Origin: Peribacillus frigoritolerans
Lineage (GTDB): Bacteria > Bacillota > Bacilli > Bacillales > DSM-1321
Reading direction: 5' to 3'
Length of the DNA: 64,000 nt
NCBI RefSeq assembly: GCF_040250305.1
Contig: NZ_CP158190.1
Span: 1,706,001-1,770,000 of the forward strand
Made by a program: the position numbers and the translations under genes. Under the pieces are notes generated by a model. That model was not told the DNA's origin. It was given only the letters and a program-made list of their open reading frames with translations, and did not search any database. The stretch's first letter is position 1. The number at the start of each line of letters is the position of its first letter. Of the stretch, positions 22,792 to 31,270 are shown piece by piece.

Positions 22792-24511
22792 ACTCCTTTA
22801 CCGCTTCCTTTAAGCGTATGACGGTATCGGCATCAGGTGTAATATATACGGTCTGCTGCTGCTCATAGATCACGAACCCGGGCTTGGAACCATTCGGTTT
22901 CTTAACATGGCGAACTTGTGTGAAGTCAACGGGCACTGAGCTCGATTGCTTAGCTTTACTGAAGAAAGCTGCTAATACGGCTGCCTCTTTTATCGTTTCT
23001 TCACTTGGCGCTTCATTTCGAATCACAACATGTGAGCCAGGTATATCTTTGGTATGAAGCCATATTTCATCACGGCGTGCAAACTTATTGGTTAGGTAAT
23101 CATTTTGTTTATTATTCTTTCCGACAAAAATGAGATCTCCATCTGTAGCATAATATGTTTCAAGCTGCGGTTTTGCATTTGCAGGTTTTTTCATGCCTTT
23201 TTTCTTTTTTTGCCGAATGTATCCTTCTTCCTGAAGTTCTTCGCGAATCTCCTCTATATCTCTGGGTGACGCTGATTGAAGCTGCTGATGCAAGGCTTCA
23301 AAGTAGGCCAATTCCAATTTTGTTTTTTCGATTTGTTCCTGGACGACTCCGACTGCATTTTTGGACTTTTGGTATCTGGAGAAGTACTTTTGTGCATTAT
23401 CTGATGGATTTTTTAAAGGGTCAAGCGGGATGGTGACCATACTTTGATCTTCATCATAATAATTGACGACTTCTATTTCCTTCATGCCTTTTTTCATTTG
23501 ATATAGATTAGCTGTAAGCAGCTCACCGAACAACTGATACTGTTCCCCGCGTTCCGTATCTTTTAATGTACGTTCGAGCTTCCCGATTTTTTTTGAGTTC
23601 TTTTCGATTTCATTCGTAATGAAACGTTCTACATCCTGGCTCTTTTGCTTAACCCGATCTCTTTCTGCCTTTCCGAAGTAATAGCGGTCGAGCATCTCGC
23701 TCAATGAAGAAAACGTACGTTGATTGCCAGTCAGATGCTGTAGTGAAAGCATATAAAAAACTTCTTTATTTCCATCTTGTTTGATCGTGGCGGCATACTT
23801 CTGCTCCGAGATTTCCTGGATAATACTTAAAAATGCTGAAGGAAGGGTCGTGCTGTTGGCAAGTCCAGCCCGGTAGACGGCTTCCTTTGCAACTAATGGC
23901 GAAACTCCGGAAAAATTGGCAACAAGCTGTCGATCCAGCTTTCCTGCATTGAAGTCGATATTCTTCCTGATATTGTCCTCGGTAGCATCGAAGGGATTAT
24001 TCTTTTCTTGTGCGGGTGGAGCCTTATATTCCTGGCCGGGCAATATCGCCCGATAACTGTTTACTGCATGTGAAACATGCTTAATGCTGTCCAAAATCAT
24101 ATTCCGTTCTTTATCGACTAAAACAATGTTGCTGTGACGCCCCATGATTTCGATGATTAACTGCTTTTGGGAGACATCACCAAGCTCATTGCGGCCCTTC
24201 ACTTCAAAAATGATCATCCTATCAAGTTCATATTGATAAATATTTTCTATCGTGTAGCCTTCGAGGTGCTTCCTAAGAAGCATGCAGAACATGGGTGCTT
24301 CTTTGGGATTTTCATAGCTTTCCTCGGTCATTTGCACCCTCGAATAACTTGGGTGGGCTGACAATAAGAGCTTATGGTTCTTACCTCCAGCACGAATAAC
24401 CAGTATTACTTCATTTTTATAAGGCTGATGTACCTTATTGATTCGTCCACCTTTTAATATAGAAGCGATTTCTTCCGTCATCGCTTTCGTAAATAATCCA
24501 TCAAATGACAT
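22790..24511 (-). CDS. rqcH: Ribosome quality control protein RqcH (NFACT/FbpA family)
   Basis: RqcH binds stalled 50S subunits still carrying peptidyl-tRNA and adds C-terminal alanine tails that mark the chain for degradation. The 573-residue protein shows the NFACT-N domain, beginning [14 protein letters not shown]. Asp97-Arg98 ([10 protein letters not shown]) is the pair needed for tRNA-Ala recruitment in B. subtilis. A helix-hairpin-helix and coiled-coil middle (about residues 280-430) and the NFACT-R domain ([32 protein letters not shown]) follow. It lies alone on the minus strand, converging on pyrE. It has also been called a fibronectin-binding protein. The partner-type gene ylmH is in the same window. 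Confidence 0.96.
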   Translation of the reverse strand: MSFDGLFTKAMTEEIASILKGGRINKVHQPYKNEVILVIRAGGKNHKLLLSAHPSYSRVQMTEESYENPKEAPMFCMLLRKHLEGYTIENIYQYELDRMIIFEVKGRNELGDVSQKQLIIEIMGRHSNIVLVDKERNMILDSIKHVSHAVNSYRAILPGQEYKAPPAQEKNNPFDATEDNIRKNIDFNAGKLDRQLVANFSGVSPLVAKEAVYRAGLANSTTLPSAFLSIIQEISEQKYAATIKQDGNKEVFYMLSLQHLTGNQRTFSSLSEMLDRYYFGKAERDRVKQKSQDVERFITNEIEKNSKKIGKLERTLKDTERGEQYQLFGELLTANLYQMKKGMKEIEVVNYYDEDQSMVTIPLDPLKNPSDNAQKYFSRYQKSKNAVGVVQEQIEKTKLELAYFEALHQQLQSASPRDIEEIREELQEEGYIRQKKKKGMKKPANAKPQLETYYATDGDLIFVGKNNKQNDYLTNKFARRDEIWLHTKDIPGSHVVIRNEAPSEETIKEAAVLAAFFSKAKQSSSVPVDFTQVRHVKKPNGSKPGFVIYEQQQTVYITPDADTVIRLKEAVKE

Positions 24512-24933
24512 TCTATTTTTACTTCCTTTACATAAGATTTTCTAAGATACTCATTTTGCTAGGCGTTATCAGTGCATCAGGACTCCCCATTTTAGCTAAT
24601 CACAAATTTAACCGAACTGGGTGAAAAGCTGAAGCTGCCGTTCGGGAATATTGAATGGATGCTATTTTTATAGGTTCCTGAGACTAATCCTAAATTTGAC
24701 CATCCATCATGATTAGCTCTCGTTCATTCATTATATTATCCGCATCGTTCTTCTTTGCGCAATTCTGTTTAATTATAGCATTATTTTGGACGAGTCTGAA
24801 TAATCATGGAAGAAGAGCAGGTTGTTTTATGTATCGGTAAGCAGGCAGGTGTTGGATGGGTAAAGCAAAAAGCGCCTGTTGAGATGTATACAGGAGCCTA
24901 TTTCATTCTATTCAAAGGGATGTGTGATACTTG
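24512..24933. other. Divergent intergenic region between rqcH and the calcium ATPase gene, with imperfect direct repeat
   Basis: This 422-base region has no gene that I can support. An 18-base imperfect direct repeat occurs at 24596-24613 and 24684-24701 (pattern CTAATC-NN-AAATTT-N-ACC, 15 of 18 identical). A 9-base inverted repeat, AGCTAATCA (24594-24602) and TGATTAGCT (24710-24718), overlaps the first copy. CCGAAC (24612-24617) can pair with GTTCGG (24640-24645). All of this lies within the predicted 5' leader of rqcH. I find no clear promoter for the + strand gene. Confidence 0.5.
24772..24800 (-). promoter_or_regulatory. Minus-strand promoter candidate for rqcH
   Basis: On the minus strand, TATAAT (plus coordinates 24772-24777) is preceded by TGC, an extended -10. 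TTCAGA (24795-24800) lies 17 bases upstream as a 4/6 -35. Transcription would start near 24765 and leave a leader of about 250 bases before the rqcH start. Confidence 0.65.
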
Positions 24934-27612
24934 ATGGAGTTCAAGGAAATGAATAATCAAGAAATGGAGAAAGCGCTTCAAACAAACGTTACACACGGTT
25001 TGGACGATGATGAAGTAAAGGACAGGCTGCGAAAGCATGGCTTTAACGAATTGAAGGAAGGAGAAAAACAGTCTGCCATTCTTTTATTCTTCGCCCAATT
25101 CAAAGATTTCATGGTCATAGTTTTACTTGCCGCGACATTGGTCTCCGGGATATTGGGTGAATATATCGATGCGATTGCCATCATGGCGATTGTTTTTTTG
25201 AATGGATTACTTGGTTTTTTTCAAGAACGGAAGGCAGAAAAATCCTTGGATGCCCTAAAGGAAATGGCCGCGCCGCAAGTTAACGTGCTTCGTGGGGGAC
25301 AGTGGTTGAAAATCCCATCGAAAGAAGTCGTTGTGGGGGATATCCTGAAGTTTTCGAGCGGTGACCGAATTGGTGCCGATTTACGGATCGTCGACCATTC
25401 AAGCCTTGAAATAGAAGAGTCGGCACTTACTGGCGAGTCACTCCCGGCCGTTAAATGTTCCGATCCATTGATGAATGAAGTCGAAGGTATCGGTGATCAG
25501 GAAAATATGGCTTTTATGGGAACGATGGTGACAAGAGGAAATGGAGTCGGAATCGTAACCGCTACAGGTATGGATACGGCGATGGGCAAGATTGCGGATC
25601 TCCTGCAGACTGCAGAAACAAAAGAAACACCGCTACAGCGGAGGTTGGAGCAGCTAGGCAAAATTTTGATCGTCACGGCTTTAATATTAACTGTAATCGT
25701 GGTCCTGACTGGTGTCATTCAAGGGCATGACCTTTATACGATGTTTTTGGCCGGGGTATCATTGGCTGTTGCGGCGATTCCCGAAGGCTTGCCAGCCATT
25801 GTGACTGTAGCCTTGTCTTTAGGCGTTCAGCGAATGATCAAACAAAAAGCGATTGTCCGCAAACTTCCTGCCGTAGAAACGCTAGGCTGCGCAACGGTGA
25901 TTTGCTCAGATAAGACAGGAACACTGACCCAAAACAAAATGACGGTGACGAAGGTTTGGAGTGGAGGGAAAATTTGGGATGTCAGCGGTACTGGTTATAA
26001 ACCTGTCGGAGAGTTTTCTTTAGAGGGAGTTTCCGTTGCCCCGAGAAACCATAATGCATTGCTGCAAATAATTACATTTGGCATGCTCTGTAACAAGGCT
26101 GAGTTAAAGGAGAATGGTAAACAATATATTTTAGACGGTGATCCGACAGAAGGGGCGATGTTGGTTGCGGCAATGAAAGCGGGATTGACGAGGGAACACC
26201 TGTCTAAGAGGTTTACGATAGTCAAGGAGTTTCCGTTTGACTCGAGCCGCAAAATGATGAGTGTCATAGTGAAGGATGATAAAGATAATCATTTTGTAAT
26301 CGCAAAAGGGGCCCCTGACGTATTGATCGCCCAGTCCGATACGATTCTTTGGGAAGGAAGGTCGGAAATATTAAATCGGGAGAGTAAGGAAAGGGTACAG
26401 CAGGACATGAATGAGCTTGCCTCGCAGGCACTTAGAATGATTGCTGTTGGTTATAAACCCCTTTCAAAAGGAACGATTTTGCTTCAAGAAACCGAAGCTG
26501 AGCGCAATTTGACTTTCATGGGACTGCAGGGCATGATCGATCCCCCGCGTCCGGAGGTGAAGCAGGCAGTTAAGGAATGCCGGGATGCCGGGATCAAAAC
26601 TGTCATGATTACTGGCGACCATGTAATAACCGCAAAGGCAATAGCTAAAGAACTTGGTATTTTAAAAGGAAAAGACCGTGTACTTGAAGGACGGCAATTG
26701 GCGGACATGGATGTCGGGGAACTTGAGGAAGTTGTTGAAAGTGTTTCGGTATTTGCCCGCGTTTCCCCGGAACATAAGTTGAAAATCGTAAAAGCCTTGC
26801 AAAATAAAGGACATGTCGTTGCAATGACAGGGGATGGAGTCAATGATGCCCCTGCAATAAAATCAGCGGACATTGGTATATCCATGGGCATCACGGGTAC
26901 TGATGTCGCGAAGGAAGCTTCTTCCTTGATATTGGTTGATGATAATTTTGCCACAATTAAATCGGCCATCAAAGAAGGCAGGAATATTTATGAAAACATC
27001 AGGAAGTTCATCCGTTATCTGCTTGCTTCCAATGTGGGGGAGATCTTGGTCATGTTTTTTGCGATGCTATGTGCCTTGCCTTTACCTTTGATACCAATCC
27101 AGATCTTATTCGTGAACCTTGTAACTGACGGACTGCCCGCGATGGCGTTGGGCCTGGATGCCGCCGAAGAAGATGTAATGAAAAGAAATCCAAGAAATGC
27201 CAATGAAGGTGTTTTTGGAAGAGGGCTTGGCTGGAAGATCATCTCACGCGGTTTTCTGATCGGGGTTTCTACATTGATCGCATTTTATGTTGTATATCGT
27301 GCAAATCCGGAAAACCTTGCTTATGCACAAACGATTGCTTTCGCTACCTTGGTACTGGCTCAGCTTATACATGTATTCGATTGCCGAAGTGAACGTTCGA
27401 TCTTCTCGAGAAATCCATTCGGCAACCTTTATCTAGTGGGGGCGGTATTATCTTCCCTATTATTGATGGTAGCCGTCATGTATGTGCAGCCTTTACAAAC
27501 AATCTTTCATACGGTACCGATTTCGGGAAGGGATTGGCTATTAGTAATAGGAATGGCATCCATTCCAACTTTTTTACTGGCTGGAACCTTTTTAGCAAGA
27601 AAAGCACAATGA
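24934..27612 (+). CDS. yloB: P-type calcium-transporting ATPase (YloB)
   Basis: The 892-residue protein is a type IIA P-ATPase with the SERCA/PMR1 layout. It has the N-terminal cation ATPase domain, TGES in the actuator domain (SALTGESLPAVK), PEGLPA in TM4, the phosphorylated Asp326 in CSDKTGTLTQNKMTV, the nucleotide-binding KGAPD and the hinge MTGDGVNDAPA. About ten membrane segments are visible, the last four after residue 690. In B. subtilis YloB is a sporulation-expressed calcium ATPase; whether that holds here is inference. ATG 24934 is chosen; TTG 24931 directly before it would add one residue. A terminator follows the gene. Confidence 0.95.
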   Translation: MEFKEMNNQEMEKALQTNVTHGLDDDEVKDRLRKHGFNELKEGEKQSAILLFFAQFKDFMVIVLLAATLVSGILGEYIDAIAIMAIVFLNGLLGFFQERKAEKSLDALKEMAAPQVNVLRGGQWLKIPSKEVVVGDILKFSSGDRIGADLRIVDHSSLEIEESALTGESLPAVKCSDPLMNEVEGIGDQENMAFMGTMVTRGNGVGIVTATGMDTAMGKIADLLQTAETKETPLQRRLEQLGKILIVTALILTVIVVLTGVIQGHDLYTMFLAGVSLAVAAIPEGLPAIVTVALSLGVQRMIKQKAIVRKLPAVETLGCATVICSDKTGTLTQNKMTVTKVWSGGKIWDVSGTGYKPVGEFSLEGVSVAPRNHNALLQIITFGMLCNKAELKENGKQYILDGDPTEGAMLVAAMKAGLTREHLSKRFTIVKEFPFDSSRKMMSVIVKDDKDNHFVIAKGAPDVLIAQSDTILWEGRSEILNRESKERVQQDMNELASQALRMIAVGYKPLSKGTILLQETEAERNLTFMGLQGMIDPPRPEVKQAVKECRDAGIKTVMITGDHVITAKAIAKELGILKGKDRVLEGRQLADMDVGELEEVVESVSVFARVSPEHKLKIVKALQNKGHVVAMTGDGVNDAPAIKSADIGISMGITGTDVAKEASSLILVDDNFATIKSAIKEGRNIYENIRKFIRYLLASNVGEILVMFFAMLCALPLPLIPIQILFVNLVTDGLPAMALGLDAAEEDVMKRNPRNANEGVFGRGLGWKIISRGFLIGVSTLIAFYVVYRANPENLAYAQTIAFATLVLAQLIHVFDCRSERSIFSRNPFGNLYLVGAVLSSLLLMVAVMYVQPLQTIFHTVPISGRDWLLVIGMASIPTFLLAGTFLARKAQ

Positions 27613-27629
27613 TATATGATATAATCTTT

Positions 27630-27661
27630 AAGGTGGTAGAGTCTTGCTCTATTGCCTTTTT
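27630..27661 (+). terminator. Intrinsic terminator after yloB
   Basis: AAGGTGGTAGAG (27630-27641) pairs with CTCTATTGCCTT (27647-27658), including three G-T pairs, across a TCTTG loop. TTTTTATTTTT follows. An isolated TATAAT at 27713-27718, without a good -35, may be the -10 of the yloC promoter. Confidence 0.85.
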
Positions 27662-27767
27662 ATTTTTGTAGTATTTTATTTGTGAGCTAAAGTTTTCGTG
27701 CTGTAGCTAATATATAATGAATGTTAAAGGCTAAATTACTACATTATGTTTGATAGGATGTGGAACC

Positions 27768-28643
27768 ATGGTTACCAGTATGACGGGCTATGGAAGAGAA
27801 GAAGCGGAAAACGAACAGGTCAAGGTTTTTGCTGAAATTAAGACCGTGAACCATCGTTTTTGTGAATATACGATTCGAATGCCGCGCCAGCTTTTGGTTT
27901 TGGAAGAAAAGGTGAAGAAGAAGGCGAATCAATACATAAGAAGGGGACGGGTGGAAATCTTCATTACAGTTGAAGGTGAGAGCCTGGTTTCCAAAAAGGT
28001 GAAGATCGATTGGGATCTTGCTGATCAGTATGTGGGATTGATGGAAGATGTCAAGGGAAAATACAATCTGGAAAGTTCCATTACATTACAGGATATGCTG
28101 CAACTTGAATCGATTTTCATAACCGAGGAAGTACCTGCGGTTCCTGCCGATTTGGAATCCCTGTTATTGAAGGCTGTCACGGGAGCATTGGAAAATCTGA
28201 AAAAAATGCGGAATCTGGAAGGTCAGGAACTGGCCTTGGACATGAAACGCCAGCTTGAAAAGTTTGGTGAGATTGTAGCAGGTGTCAAAATTCATGCACC
28301 TTCAGTCGTCGAAAAATATAAAGCCCGCTTGGAAATCAAACTGGCAGAGTTGACTGAAGGATTGATCGAAGACAGCCGCATTGTGACAGAAGCGGCCATT
28401 TTTGCTGATAAATGTGATATAAATGAAGAACTGACCAGACTCGATAGCCATGTACAGCAATTTTCAAGGACGCTTACCCATAGTGAACCAATTGGAAGGA
28501 AACTCGACTTCCTTGTCCAGGAAATGAATAGGGAAGTCAATACGATTGGATCAAAGGCAAATGATTCAGCCATTACCAAAGAAGTGGTGGAAATGAAAAG
28601 TCTGCTTGAAAAATTAAAGGAACAGGTTCAAAATATCGAGTAG
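27768..28643 (+). CDS. yloC: YicC/YloC family endoribonuclease
   Basis: The 291-residue protein begins MVTSMTGYGRE and has the YicC signatures VEIKTVNHRFCE (here AEIKTVNHRFCEYTIRMP), RRGRVEIFI, and at the end GRKLDFLVQEMNREVNTIGSKANDSAI. Members of this family have been reported to be ribonucleases, and E. coli YicC is involved in small RNA turnover. ATG 27768 matches the family start; a TTG at 27750 in frame adds six unrelated residues. It heads the yloC-remA-gmk-rpoZ cluster. Confidence 0.93.
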   Translation: MVTSMTGYGREEAENEQVKVFAEIKTVNHRFCEYTIRMPRQLLVLEEKVKKKANQYIRRGRVEIFITVEGESLVSKKVKIDWDLADQYVGLMEDVKGKYNLESSITLQDMLQLESIFITEEVPAVPADLESLLLKAVTGALENLKKMRNLEGQELALDMKRQLEKFGEIVAGVKIHAPSVVEKYKARLEIKLAELTEGLIEDSRIVTEAAIFADKCDINEELTRLDSHVQQFSRTLTHSEPIGRKLDFLVQEMNREVNTIGSKANDSAITKEVVEMKSLLEKLKEQVQNIE

Positions 28644-28696
28644 TCGGTTTATGATGAACCTAACAAGGTGACAATAGATATGAATGGGGGACAAAA

Positions 28697-28960
28697 ATGT
28701 CAATTAAGCTCATTAATATTGGTTTTGGGAATATCGTTTCCGCAAACCGGATCGTATCCATCGTGAGCCCTGAATCGGCTCCGATCAAAAGGATCATCCA
28801 AGATGCCCGGGACCGCGGATCCTTAATAGATGCTACATATGGTAGAAGGACTAGGGCCGTTATAATTACAGACAGCGACCATGTTATCTTATCTGCCGTT
28901 CAACCGGAAACGGTTGCCGCACGGCTTCAAGATAGAGATGACAGCGTAGAAGAGGGGTAA
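28697..28960 (+). CDS. remA: Extracellular matrix regulatory protein RemA
   Basis: RemA is a small DNA-binding protein that activates biofilm matrix and osmoprotection genes in B. subtilis by assembling on repeated sites. The 87-residue product matches the family: [36 protein letters not shown], and [30 protein letters not shown]. The ATG at 28697 follows GGGG in AATGGGGGAC. It is followed 10 bases later by gmk. Confidence 0.97.
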   Translation: MSIKLINIGFGNIVSANRIVSIVSPESAPIKRIIQDARDRGSLIDATYGRRTRAVIITDSDHVILSAVQPETVAARLQDRDDSVEEG

Positions 28961-28964
28961 CTGA

Positions 28965-29585
<621 letters not shown>

Positions 29586-29588
29586 ATT

Positions 29589-29795
29589 ATGTTATATCCA
29601 TCAATTGATTCTCTATTACTTAAAATCGATTCAAAATACTCACTTGTATCAGTGGCAGCTAAGCGTGCCAGGGAAATGCAAATTAAAGATAATTGCCTCG
29701 TAACGAAACCGGTTTCCCATAAATCAGTAGGGCGTGCCCTTGAAGAGATTCATTCCGGTAAATTGACTTACGATAATTCTTACGAGGAAAACTAA
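29589..29795 (+). CDS. rpoZ: DNA-directed RNA polymerase omega subunit
   Basis: The 68-residue product has the omega-subunit pattern: [10 protein letters not shown] at the start, [14 protein letters not shown], the conserved [15 protein letters not shown], and an acidic tail. Omega helps assembly and stability of RNA polymerase through the beta-prime subunit. It starts 3 bases after gmk ends, so the two are almost surely cotranscribed. Confidence 0.97.
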   Translation: MLYPSIDSLLLKIDSKYSLVSVAAKRAREMQIKDNCLVTKPVSHKSVGRALEEIHSGKLTYDNSYEEN

Positions 29796-29819
29796 AAGAA
29801 CACATAGCTTGACCTATCG

Positions 29820-29899
29820 GGCCTGACACCCTAAAGCAAACAGGAGCGTTACATTTGGAAAGTGCTTCCTTCCTGCGGCCAAGGTGTCAGGCCTGTTTG
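29820..29899. repeat. Two overlapping inverted repeats between rpoZ and coaBC
   Basis: GGCCTGACACC (29820-29830) and GGTGTCAGGCC (29883-29893) form a perfect 11-base inverted repeat. A second pair, CAAACAGG (29837-29844) and CCTGTTTG (29892-29899), shares two bases with it, so the two stems compete. A T/G-rich tract follows, as in a terminator. The element fills most of the 260-base gap after rpoZ. It could be the rpoZ operon terminator with two states, or a copy of a dispersed intergenic palindrome. The remaining 29900-30055 holds no gene that I can see. Confidence 0.6.
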
Positions 29900-30055
29900 T
29901 TTTGGTTTTAAAAAGTCCGGAAGTCATTGATGAAAGCAGGCAGAGATATGGAATGTTTAGGGAAATTCATATGGTATGCGCATTTTCAAATGAAATTTTT
30001 TCGGTTTTCCGTCATAATTAGAAGAAAATAGAATGTATAGTTAGGGGAAATTTGC

Positions 30056-31264
30056 ATGCTTATCGATAAAAAAGTACTTCTTTGTGTCACCGGCGGGATT
30101 GCTGTATATAAGGCTGCTGCCCTGACAAGTAAATTAACTCAGGAAGGTGCACATGTTAAAGTGATCATGAGTGAATCGGCACGTAAATTCGTGACGCCGC
30201 TCACCTTTCAAGCACTTTCGAGAAATGATGTGTATACAGATACTTTTGATGAGAAGGATTCATCAGTCATTGCCCACATCGACTTGGCTGATTGGCCTGA
30301 TATCATCCTGTTGGCTCCAGCTACAGCCAATGTCATCGGTAAGGTAGCCAATGGAATCGCGGATGATATGATTACGACCACACTTCTGGCAACGGAAGCG
30401 CCTGTCTGGGTTGCGCCGGCAATGAACGTGCACATGTACGCCCACCCAGCGGTTCAAAAAAATATGGAGACACTTCGGTCGTTTGGATATCAATTCATTG
30501 AACCGGGTGAAGGGTATTTGGCCTGCGGTTATGTAGGGAAAGGGCGATTGGAGGAACCGGAAACAATCGTAGAACATCTTAATCGATATTTCGATGAACG
30601 CAAATCACACCAACAGCCTCTTAAAGGAAAGAAATATTTGATAACGGCAGGACCGACTCGTGAAGCAATCGATCCCGTGCGTTACATGACGAATCATTCC
30701 AGCGGCAAAATGGGCTATGCCCTAGCCGAAAAGGCAATCGAAATGGGCGCTGAGGTGACATTGATCACTGGCCCAGTGAATTTGACACCACCTTCCAAGG
30801 CCAAAGTAATACCAGTGGTATCAGCAGCAGATATGTATGATGCGGTATTCGATCAGTTCGATTCCAGTGACGTCGTAATCATGACAGCTGCAGTGGCGGA
30901 CTATAAACCGAAGATTTATCATGCTCAAAAGATGAAAAAGCAGCCAGGGGAAAATGTGATTGAATTTGAACGGACAAAGGATATCCTCATGGAACTCGGT
31001 GAAAATAAAACCCATCAGTTCTTGGTAGGCTTTGCGGCTGAAACGAACAATGTTGAAGAATACGCAAGAGGGAAATTAGCCAAAAAGAATGCAGATATGA
31101 TCGTTGCCAATAATGTTACCGCCCCAGGGGCAGGATTTGGAACGGATACGAACATCGTGACTATTTACGATAAAGATGGAAGTGCGACCGAACTTCCAAA
31201 AATGAGTAAAGCGGATATAGCTAAAAGCATCCTGGCAGAAGTATCTCGCATGCAAAAGGAATGA
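30056..31264 (+). CDS. coaBC: Bifunctional phosphopantothenoylcysteine decarboxylase / phosphopantothenate-cysteine ligase
   Basis: CoaBC makes phosphopantothenoylcysteine and decarboxylates it to phosphopantetheine on the way to coenzyme A. In the 402-residue product the FMN-dependent CoaC half has VTGGIAVYKAAAL, the substrate motif PAMNVHMY and the active-site cysteine in LACGYVGKGRL. The CoaB half starts near residue 187 (KYLITAGPTREAIDPVRYMTN) and has AAVADYKP and the KKNADMIVANNV segment. The ribosome binding site AGGGGA lies 7 bases before ATG 30056. It begins a tight block that runs into priA. Confidence 0.97.
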   Translation: MLIDKKVLLCVTGGIAVYKAAALTSKLTQEGAHVKVIMSESARKFVTPLTFQALSRNDVYTDTFDEKDSSVIAHIDLADWPDIILLAPATANVIGKVANGIADDMITTTLLATEAPVWVAPAMNVHMYAHPAVQKNMETLRSFGYQFIEPGEGYLACGYVGKGRLEEPETIVEHLNRYFDERKSHQQPLKGKKYLITAGPTREAIDPVRYMTNHSSGKMGYALAEKAIEMGAEVTLITGPVNLTPPSKAKVIPVVSAADMYDAVFDQFDSSDVVIMTAAVADYKPKIYHAQKMKKQPGENVIEFERTKDILMELGENKTHQFLVGFAAETNNVEEYARGKLAKKNADMIVANNVTAPGAGFGTDTNIVTIYDKDGSATELPKMSKADIAKSILAEVSRMQKE

Positions 31265-31270
31265 TGTCAT

